Below, piece by piece: positions 58,550-64,000 of a stretch of DNA of 64,000 bases (the stretch's first letter is position 1; the number at the start of each line of letters is the position of its first letter). The stretch is from Defluviitaleaceae bacterium (GTDB taxonomy: Bacteria; Bacillota; Clostridia; Lachnospirales; WRAX01). The stretch covers positions 1-64,000 of the forward strand of contig WRBJ01000002.1 of assembly GCA_009784615.1 (NCBI GenBank). The letters are read 5' to 3'. The position numbers and the translations under genes are program-made. The notes under the pieces are model-generated. The model searched no databases, was not told where the DNA came from, and worked only from the letters and a program-made list of their open reading frames with translations.

Positions 58550-58613
58550 GTCAACAATGCACAGGAATCCGCATTTCCCATTGATATTTCAGAGCAGTTT
58601 TGTGGTGTTTTGT

Positions 58614-59360
58614 TTATCTATGGTTCGCAGCTTGTTGTACTGCACGCTGCATCATATTTACATAACTTTGGTTGCCGTTGTGTGTACGGCTACCGCTAAA
58701 ATGCAGGCAGATATGCCCATTAAGACCATTATCACGTATGGTAGAGCCTGCGTGCGGCATTGTGTTTATTGCGGCGGCTATTGTGCGACCATTGATGGTA
58801 ACTAGAACTGGGCGAGGATCCCAAGACCATACGCCAGATGTTTGGCGCAGGGTGTTTGTGTTGGTTTGGGTTAAAGTTTCAACATCGGCGTGGTTGCCAG
58901 CAGACATAACCCGTACTGTATATGTAAGACCGCTTCCTATATCGTAGACCTGTATTAATGTGCCTGTTGAAATAATACTGCGGACTTCGTTCCACGGTGT
59001 AAGCTCGATTTCGCCTGTGGGTATGCTTGCGGCGGTTGGCTGTCGTATGTAACGGCGGGCGACGTAGCCGCTAAGCTCGCCGGCTGTTATATGAGTGAAT
59101 TCGTTATTACAACCCATATCCGATACCTCTACACGTGTGCCAGCGGATAAAGTTGTGATTATGTCGTGTGCCGTAGATGGTCCGCTACGCAAGCGCAAAT
59201 TGTCTGTGGTAATAAATTGGTTGCGAATTTCTTCCGTTTCTTCTATAACATATGTAGAATTTCCGCCTTCGTAATTATCGGCAATTGCCGTTGTTGCAAA
59301 TGTTACAAATACTGCCGCTACTGTTGTAATAATTAAGCCTAAAATTTTTGATTTTTTCAT
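58614..59360 (-). CDS. Secreted SH3-domain protein with conserved His-rich domain
   Basis: This protein has about 248 residues. A signal peptide ends near ATTAIADN (residue 28). A bacterial SH3 domain follows (NLRLRSGPSTAHDIITTL, about 50-110), which usually binds cell wall. The C-terminal 140 residues carry a domain common in clostridial wall proteins: GNHADVETLT, WSWDPRPVLVTING, NTMPHAGSTIRDNG and GHICLHFSGSRTHN. Its repeated His residues suggest a metal site and perhaps a wall-active enzyme, but this is unproven. ATG 59360 has GAGGTAGG upstream; the open frame to 59405 is not used. Confidence 0.75.
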   Translation of the reverse strand: MKKSKILGLIITTVAAVFVTFATTAIADNYEGGNSTYVIEETEEIRNQFITTDNLRLRSGPSTAHDIITTLSAGTRVEVSDMGCNNEFTHITAGELSGYVARRYIRQPTAASIPTGEIELTPWNEVRSIISTGTLIQVYDIGSGLTYTVRVMSAGNHADVETLTQTNTNTLRQTSGVWSWDPRPVLVTINGRTIAAAINTMPHAGSTIRDNGLNGHICLHFSGSRTHNGNQSYVNMMQRAVQQAANHR

Positions 59361-59436
59361 TAATGAACCTACCTCTTTCGTATTTTTTGTAATATTTAGC
59401 CGCAAATGTTACGGACTTTTGTAATAATTTTAATAT

Positions 59437-59465
59437 ATTGTAACATTGATGTAACATTTTGTCAA
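59437..59465 (-). promoter_or_regulatory. Promoter of the SH3-domain gene
   Basis: On the minus strand TTGACA (59460-59465), 17 bp, TACAAT (59437-59442). A 9-bp stem CAAGGGAAA/TTTCCCTTG (59463-59491) overlaps the -35. The 59492-59548 stretch is AT-rich and otherwise empty. Confidence 0.7.
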
Positions 59466-59548
59466 GGGAAATTTTTGCGAAGTTTCCCTTGAATATTGCA
59501 ATGTTTTGTTGAAAAGCAAAATTTTTTGAAAATTTTTTGAAAAAAATC

Positions 59549-59600
59549 TTGACAGAGGGGGGGGGATTATGATATGGTATTATTATGCAGTTAGCTAACT
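59549..59600 (+). promoter_or_regulatory. Promoter with a downstream palindromic operator
   Basis: TTGACA (59549-59554), 18 bp including a run of nine G, then TATGGT (59573-59578). The 12-bp palindrome AGTTAGCTAACT (59589-59600) lies at about +5, the place of a repressor site. It drives the 59634 peptide and, by readthrough, the ABC transporter genes. Confidence 0.5.
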
Positions 59601-59633
59601 TGCCAAATTACATAGCAAGGAGGTGCGACAACG

Positions 59634-59684
59634 ATGGATGTTATTTTTGGAATACTCGCCGCCATATGGTTATACCTGCATTAG
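59634..59684 (+). CDS. 16-residue hydrophobic peptide (leader or toxin-like)
   Basis: An ideal AAGGAGGTG (59617-59625) precedes ATG 59634 by 8 bases. The frame encodes MDVIFGILAAIWLYLH and stops at 59684, an almost wholly hydrophobic peptide long enough for one membrane pass. It has a promoter before it and a hairpin terminator after it, and 80 bases later an ABC transporter begins without its own promoter. It may be a leader peptide for attenuation, or a small type I toxin-like peptide. No family is recognised. Confidence 0.5.
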   Translation: MDVIFGILAAIWLYLH

Positions 59685-59705
59685 TAAGATAAAAATGCAA
59701 CAAGC

Positions 59706-59732
59706 TCCACCGCAGTTTTGCGGTGGGGTTTG
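59706..59732 (+). terminator. Hairpin between the 16-aa peptide and the ABC genes
   Basis: CCACCGCA and TGCGGTGG pair over 8 bp with a 4-base loop (59707-59726), followed by GGTTTGTG, a weak T-run. It fits an attenuator that is partly read through. Confidence 0.6.
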
Positions 59733-59764
59733 TGTGCTTTAAATAAATTTAAGGGGGACACACG

Positions 59765-60502
59765 ATGGAAAACTCACTTGAAGTTAAAAATCTAACGAAA
59801 TATTATGGTAGTTTTAAATTAAGCGATGTAAGTTTTAACATTCCTCTTGGTGGTATAGTGGGGCTTGTAGGAGCAAACGGAGCTGGCAAGACGACTACCT
59901 TAAACTTAATTCAGAATATCATTAGAAAAGATAATGGCGAAGTCTTGTTTTTCGGGAAGCCGAGCGAGGATAGAATACCGCAAAATGTGGCGGTTGTTGC
60001 TGATAATATTTATTATGAGAAAGGCTGGAAGGTGTCCGAGCTAAATAAAATAGTTAAAAGGTTTTATGATAACTGGAATCAAGCAGAATTTGAAAGGCTT
60101 ATTGAAAAATTTGCGCTTGATAAAAGCAAAGCGATAGGACAGTTAAGCAAGGGTATGAGCATAAAGTTGATGATAGCCGTTGCCCTTTCACGCAACGCAC
60201 GTTTATTAATTTTAGATGAACCAACAAGCGGACTAGACCCAATTGCACGTGATGAGCTTTGTGGAATTTTATTAGATTTTGTTTCTGATAAAACAAAGAG
60301 CGTGCTTTTTTCTACACATATTACATCTGATTTAGAAAAGATTGCGGATGATGTGGTTTTTTTAGTTAATGGCGAAATTCGCCTTAATGATAAAAAAGAT
60401 AATATAATAAGGAAGTTTTCTAATGATGAACTTAAAACGCTAGATGATATAATAATACACTTGCACGAAAAAGAGGGGGTTCGTTATGAAAAAGACGCTT
60501 AA
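59765..60502 (+). CDS. ABC transporter ATP-binding protein
   Basis: This 245-residue ATPase has Walker A GANGAGKTT near residue 40, signature LSKGM near 130 (the usual GGQ is replaced by KGM), Walker B LLILDEPTSGLDP near 148 and a switch His in STHIT. It resembles the YtrB/BcrA-type ATPases of drug or bacitracin-like exporters. AAGGGGG lies upstream of the ATG. It overlaps its membrane partner gene by 17 bases, so they form one transporter. Confidence 0.92.
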   Translation: MENSLEVKNLTKYYGSFKLSDVSFNIPLGGIVGLVGANGAGKTTTLNLIQNIIRKDNGEVLFFGKPSEDRIPQNVAVVADNIYYEKGWKVSELNKIVKRFYDNWNQAEFERLIEKFALDKSKAIGQLSKGMSIKLMIAVALSRNARLLILDEPTSGLDPIARDELCGILLDFVSDKTKSVLFSTHITSDLEKIADDVVFLVNGEIRLNDKKDNIIRKFSNDELKTLDDIIIHLHEKEGVRYEKDA

Positions 60503-61151
60503 TTTTATGTTGCTTGATATGCAATCTATAAAAGGTGCTTTTGGTTTAAAGATGTTCATTGCCTTTGCGGTGCTAACAGTAACTGGATACACGTCTATGG
60601 GTGTTGGCGGTATATTTTTTGGCGGTGTTTTTATTATAACGCAATTTTGCACACAACCTTTTTCTGATGGTGCAGATGGTCTTGATAGATTTTACATAAC
60701 CCTTTCACTTTCCAGAAAGCAAGTGGTTTTTGGAAGGTATTTATTTGTTTTGTCTTTTATGGCTTTGGCTACTTTATTATATCTTGTCGTAGGCGTGGTT
60801 TTGCCTTTAATATTAGGCTCGGGCGTAACTTTTGAACATCTTCCAATGATGTTTGTGATATATTTTATATCAAACTTTACTCTTTCTGTTTCTTTGCCAG
60901 TCTTGTTTAATCTTGGTTTTAAAAAAGCAAGACCTATAGCACAGCTTTTTCCACTTTTAACGGTTTTGGCTATAGCACTTTTTAATGTAGGAAGTGAAAA
61001 CGGTGTCGAAAGCAATGTTGCTGGAATTTTGAATTACTTCAATACTTTACCGAGCGGTGTATTGGTTTTGTTTGCGGTGCTTATCTGCTTCATTATATTT
61101 ACGGTTTCGTTATTTGTATCTTTAAAATTATATGCAAAACGAGAATTTTAA
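60486..61151 (+). CDS. ABC-2 type transporter permease
   Basis: This 221-residue membrane protein has six predicted helices (for example 20-40, 45-58, 87-112, 120-140, 145-165, 190-215). It fits the ABC2_membrane_5 family, small permeases that pair with YtrB/BcrA-type ATPases. AGAGGGGGTT lies upstream of the ATG, inside the ATPase gene. Substrate unknown; the leader peptide upstream hints at induction by a translation- or membrane-active compound. Confidence 0.85.
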   Translation: MKKTLNFMLLDMQSIKGAFGLKMFIAFAVLTVTGYTSMGVGGIFFGGVFIITQFCTQPFSDGADGLDRFYITLSLSRKQVVFGRYLFVLSFMALATLLYLVVGVVLPLILGSGVTFEHLPMMFVIYFISNFTLSVSLPVLFNLGFKKARPIAQLFPLLTVLAIALFNVGSENGVESNVAGILNYFNTLPSGVLVLFAVLICFIIFTVSLFVSLKLYAKREF

Positions 61152-61200
61152 GCTCAATATAAAAACGATATAAAAAAATGAAATTTTTTGAAAAAAGTGC

Positions 61201-61229
61201 TTGACACAATGGTCTTGTTGTGATATTAT
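61201..61229 (+). promoter_or_regulatory. S10 ribosomal operon promoter
   Basis: TTGACA (61201-61206), 17 bp, TATTAT (61224-61229). It produces a leader of about 350 bases before rpsJ. Confidence 0.75.
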
Positions 61230-61235
61230 GGTTTT

Positions 61236-61583
61236 TATGTGTGCGACATCTAAGCTATGAAGCGTGAGGTTGCTGGTCTTTGACTGGGTTTTCCGTGGAG
61301 CGATTTGGGCTAATCCCGAGCGATGGTTGCAATGCGTATTTGATTATGTGTTTCATTTAGAGCTGGTTTGTGTAACGAAGCTCGAAACACTCGGGTGCGT
61401 GTTTTGCAAATGTCGGAGGGGTTTGGCGTGTAGCCAAGCCACTTTTTTATGTTAGTGAGCTGATATAGTTTTATGTAAGGCAAAGCCTTAAAAACAAAAT
61501 TATATTAAGCATAAGTCGGCACGATATGGTATGCGGACGTTGCCCGTAAAACCAAGGACATTTTGCAAAAGGAGGTTACAAAC
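61236..61583 (+). promoter_or_regulatory. Long S10-operon leader with an internal terminator
   Basis: This 350-base untranslated region precedes rpsJ. It contains a terminator-type hairpin, GGTTTGGC/GCCAAGCC (61420-61440), followed by ACTTTTTTAT, and a small AAGGC-AAA-GCCTT hairpin (about 61478-61490). No gene is seen in it. Terminator-in-leader layout points to transcription attenuation of the ribosomal operon. Confidence 0.55.
61420..61448 (+). terminator. Attenuator-type terminator before rpsJ
   Basis: GGTTTGGC (61420-61427) pairs with GCCAAGCC (61433-61440) over 8 bp (one G-T) with a 5-base loop, then a T6 run (61443-61448). Confidence 0.7.
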
Positions 61584-61892
61584 TTGTCAAACAAAATTAG
61601 AATTTGCTTAAAGGCGTATGACCACAAAATTATTGACGCATCTGTGGCGCAAATTATTGACACAGCCAAAAAAAATGGCGCAGAGGTAAAAGGACCTATT
61701 CCTATGCCTACACGCCGTGAAGTGGTTACTATACTTCGTGCTGTGCATAAATACAAAGACAGCCGCGAGCAATTTGAACAACGCACCCACAAGCGTTTGA
61801 TTGATATTTTGGGAACAACACCAAAATTAGTTGAAGCGTTGGGCAGATTAGATTTGCCTGAAGGTGTTGGGATTACTGTAAAAACTATGTAA
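61584..61892 (+). CDS. rpsJ: 30S ribosomal protein S10
   Basis: S10 also serves as NusE in antitermination. The protein has 102 residues: [20 protein letters not shown] at the start, then [15 protein letters not shown] near 41 and RTHKRLIDI near 70. The start is TTG 61584 with AAAGGAGG upstream; the in-frame extension to 61563 is the ribosome site itself. It is the first gene of the S10 operon. Confidence 0.97.
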   Translation: MSNKIRICLKAYDHKIIDASVAQIIDTAKKNGAEVKGPIPMPTRREVVTILRAVHKYKDSREQFEQRTHKRLIDILGTTPKLVEALGRLDLPEGVGITVKTM

Positions 61893-61936
61893 TTATTTCA
61901 AGAACCGCTAGGTTCCGCTGAAGGAGGAAATGTAAA

Positions 61937-62593
61937 GTGTTAAAACCAAAAAAAGCGATTTTGGCTAGAAAAATTGGTATGACGCAGGTTTTTGCCGATA
62001 ATGGCGAATTAGTGCCTGTAACTGTTTTGGAAGCAGGACCTTGTGTGGTTGTGCAAAAAAAGACAGTAGAAAATGACGGCTATGCCGCAGTAAAAGTAGG
62101 CTTTAAAGAGGCGAGGGTAAATGCCCGTGGCAATGTGTATCTAAACAAACCTGACAGAGGGCAGTTTGATAAAGCTGGCGTGGCTTATAAAAAATATTTG
62201 CGTGAATTTAGATTTGAAGATTGCGACCAATATGAAGTTGGTGCTACAATTGACGCTGGTATCTTTGAAGCAGGCGAAAAAGTCGATATAACTGGCACAT
62301 CTAAAGGTAAAGGTTATGCGGGTGTTATCAAACGCTACGGCTTTGGAAGAGGTCCAGAAACGCACGGCTCTAAACATCACAGAGCGTTAGGCTCTATGGG
62401 TCCTGGTACAACGCCAGCACGTGTGCGTAAAGGCAAACCAATGTCTGGACGTATGGGCGGTGAACAGGTAACCACACAGAATCTGCAAGTAGTGCGTGTA
62501 GATGCAGAGCGCAACCTTATTTTGGTAAAAGGTGCAGTACCTGGACCAAAGGGTAAAATGGTTAGCATTAAAAATACAACGAAAAATAAATAA
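61937..62593 (+). CDS. rplC: 50S ribosomal protein L3
   Basis: L3 helps shape the peptidyl transferase centre. The start is GTG 61937 with AAGGAGG upstream. The protein has 218 residues. [42 protein letters not shown] and [13 protein letters not shown] are conserved. It follows rpsJ by 44 bases. Confidence 0.97.
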   Translation: MLKPKKAILARKIGMTQVFADNGELVPVTVLEAGPCVVVQKKTVENDGYAAVKVGFKEARVNARGNVYLNKPDRGQFDKAGVAYKKYLREFRFEDCDQYEVGATIDAGIFEAGEKVDITGTSKGKGYAGVIKRYGFGRGPETHGSKHHRALGSMGPGTTPARVRKGKPMSGRMGGEQVTTQNLQVVRVDAERNLILVKGAVPGPKGKMVSIKNTTKNK

Positions 62594-62616
62594 TTTTGTA
62601 AGAAAGGAGAGTTATT

Positions 62617-63243
62617 GTGGCTACAGTTGATATATTGAAAATGGACGGCAGTGTTGCTGGCAAATTAGAGCTTAATGATGCAGTTTTTGGCGTTGAACCT
62701 AACGAAGACGTTGTACATCTTGCCGTTGTCCAATATTTGGCAAACCAGCGTCAAGGCACACAATCTGCTAAAACAAGAGCAGAAGTGCGTGGCGGCGGAG
62801 CTAAGCCTCGTCCGCAAAAAGGTACTGGTCGTGCTAGACAAGGTACTATAAGAGCACCGCATTGGACTGGCGGTGGTGTAGTGTTTGCACCGAAACCACG
62901 TGATTATAGCTTTAAGTTAAACAAAAAAGTTAAACGTCTTGCTATGAAAAGTGTTTTGTCCAGCAAAGCGGCAAGCGGCAAAATCTTAGTGATGGACGAG
63001 CTTACACTAGGCGGCGTTAAAACAAAAGATATGGTTAAAGTGCTTGGCAACATAAAAGCTAACAAGCCGTTGATTGTTATGAATGATGACGATAATACAA
63101 AAAATGTAGTATTGTCTGCAAGAAATATTCCCGACGTTAAAACTGCTGGTGTAAACACTATCAATGTTTATGATATTTTAAAACACGATAATTTGGTTAT
63201 TACCAAAGAAGCGGTAAACAAGATTCAGGAGGTGTATGCATAA
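62617..63243 (+). CDS. rplD: 50S ribosomal protein L4
   Basis: L4 lines the exit tunnel and in some bacteria represses its own operon through the leader. The start is GTG 62617 with AAGGAGAG upstream. The protein has 208 residues; the tunnel loop shows RGGGAKPRPQKGTGRARQGT and the body ends in NVYDILKHDNLVITKEAV. Its stop overlaps the rplW ATG by 1 base. Confidence 0.97.
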   Translation: MATVDILKMDGSVAGKLELNDAVFGVEPNEDVVHLAVVQYLANQRQGTQSAKTRAEVRGGGAKPRPQKGTGRARQGTIRAPHWTGGGVVFAPKPRDYSFKLNKKVKRLAMKSVLSSKAASGKILVMDELTLGGVKTKDMVKVLGNIKANKPLIVMNDDDNTKNVVLSARNIPDVKTAGVNTINVYDILKHDNLVITKEAVNKIQEVYA

Positions 63244-63545
63244 TGGCTGATTTGAAATATTATGACATCATCTTAAAGCCTGTTATCACTGAAAAATCAA
63301 TGGATACTATGGCTGATAAAAGGTATGCTTTCTATGTTCATCCACAAGCTACCAAAAATCAAGTAAAAGAAGCTGTGGAAAAAATGTTTGAGGGCACAAA
63401 AGTTGAAAAAGTAAACACAATGAACCTTCAAGGCAAGAAAAAACGCCAAAGAAGCTGGAAATACGGCAAAACGGCTAGACGTAAAAAAGCTATTATTCAG
63501 CTTACACAAGGCAGTAAAGATATTGAATTATTCCAAGGAATGTAA
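63243..63545 (+). CDS. rplW: 50S ribosomal protein L23
   Basis: L23 sits at the exit of the ribosomal tunnel, where signal recognition particle and trigger factor dock. The protein has 100 residues: YDIILKPVITEKSMD at the start and NTMNLQGKKKRQRSWKYGKT near 59-78. The ribosome site GGAGG lies inside rplD, and the ATG overlaps its stop. Confidence 0.97.
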   Translation: MADLKYYDIILKPVITEKSMDTMADKRYAFYVHPQATKNQVKEAVEKMFEGTKVEKVNTMNLQGKKKRQRSWKYGKTARRKKAIIQLTQGSKDIELFQGM

Positions 63546-63567
63546 TTAAGAAAAGGATGTGAAAATT

Positions 63568-64000
63568 TTGGGTATTAAACGTTTTAGACCCTATACGCCA
63601 TCCCGCCGTCATATGACAAGTTTGGATTTTGCGGAGATAACAACAAAAAATGCTCCTGAAAAAAGCCTTACAAAGCATTTGAGAAAACATTCGGGACGGA
63701 ATAATCAGGGCAGAATAACCGTTCGTCATCGTGGCGGCGGTCATAAAATTAAATATCGTGTTATTGACTTTAAGCGTACAAAAGACGATATTTTTGCAAC
63801 AGTTAAAACTATTGAATATGACCCAAACCGCACTGCAAACATTGCCCTTTTGGCTTATGCAGACGGTGAAAAGCGCTACATCATTGCTCCTGCCGGACTT
63901 AAAGTTGGCGACAAATTGATGAATGGCGTTAATGCGGAAATACACGTAGGCAACTGTTTGCCAATGACGCATATTCCGCTTGGCTCTACTATTCATAATA
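63568..64000 (+). CDS. rplB: 50S ribosomal protein L2 (partial, runs off the end)
   Basis: L2 is needed for peptidyl transfer and subunit joining. The start is TTG 63568 with AAGGATGT upstream, giving [16 protein letters not shown]. The frame is open to the last base (about 144 residues, roughly half of L2). [24 protein letters not shown]-type N-terminal sequence and the [14 protein letters not shown] end seen here are typical. No ATG opens the frame, so ATG-only searches miss it. It follows rplW by 22 bases. Confidence 0.95.
   Translation, partial: MGIKRFRPYTPSRRHMTSLDFAEITTKNAPEKSLTKHLRKHSGRNNQGRITVRHRGGGHKIKYRVIDFKRTKDDIFATVKTIEYDPNRTANIALLAYADGEKRYIIAPAGLKVGDKLMNGVNAEIHVGNCLPMTHIPLGSTIHN

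Noticed and set aside
58461-58805. Plus-strand ORF from the palindrome into the SH3 gene
   Set aside because: Its start and the minus-strand ORF 58320-58544 share sequence only because of the palindrome. It is antisense to the SH3-domain gene.

Overview
The window is a stretch of an AT-rich, low-GC Gram-positive chromosome. It comes from an anaerobic, endospore-forming, amino-acid-fermenting member of the Clostridia, probably Lachnospiraceae-like. The evidence is a spoIIGA-sigE sporulation pair, a selenocysteine-dependent glycine reductase operon, a histidine-to-glutamate pathway ending in tetrahydrofolate chemistry, strong AGGAGG ribosome sites, frequent TTG and GTG starts, and consensus sigma-A promoters with 17-bp spacers.

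Layout. Bases 1-5900 hold a wall-anchored adhesin with its own class B sortase, a small phage/ICE-like regulatory island (sigma-like HTH, XRE, ImmA peptidase) and a cysteine-rich secreted protein. Bases 5900-9100 hold sigE, spoIIGA and the dipeptidase pepD. Bases 9200-12400 are accessory: two small membrane or secreted proteins, a transposase scrap, a WG-repeat protein and an antibiotic-kinase-like protein. Bases 12470-19560 are the glycine reductase operon grdX-grdE-grdB-trxA-(membrane protein)-grdA-grdC-grdD on the minus strand. grdB and grdA are each interrupted by an in-frame UGA that must be read as selenocysteine. After a patatin-like gene and an AbiJ-like defence gene come hutH and, divergently, hutU-ftcD-hutI-fchA (21530-28180), then an AI-2E-type permease and glyA.

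Bases 31300-35350 carry a signalling block: Hpt, receiver, receiver-GGDEF, a tRNA-Arg, and an HD-GYP-like protein. A 165-bp MITE-like element follows. Next is a minus-strand operon whose two hydrolase-fold proteins both appear to have lost catalytic residues. Bases 37600-49600 are mostly housekeeping on the minus strand: tsf, rpsB, a helicase loader, a CoaC-DnaD fusion, coaB, a YfhO-type protein, ytaF, cca and a ParC/GyrA-like topoisomerase subunit. Bases 49700-61150 are mixed: pyrE, a VanW lipoprotein, ABC transporters, an FMN-binding lipoprotein behind a structured leader, rqcH, AraC and VOC proteins, and an SH3 protein. The window ends in the S10 ribosomal operon (rpsJ, rplC, rplD, rplW, partial rplB).

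Metabolic logic. PepD can release histidine from peptides. HutH, HutU, HutI, FtcD and FchA turn histidine into glutamate and pass one carbon to tetrahydrofolate. GlyA links folate one-carbon units to serine and glycine, and the Grd complex reduces glycine to acetyl phosphate and ammonia using thioredoxin. This is a coherent Stickland-type energy economy.

The most unusual item is the single-frame fusion of a complete-looking phosphopantothenoylcysteine decarboxylase to tandem DnaD replication domains (40996-42276). It lies between coaB and the helicase-loader gene. Other leads are the pair of degenerate hydrolases, a probable pseudoknot in the rpsB leader, a three-way-junction leader RNA at 53594-53702, and a 16-residue leader peptide before an ABC exporter.
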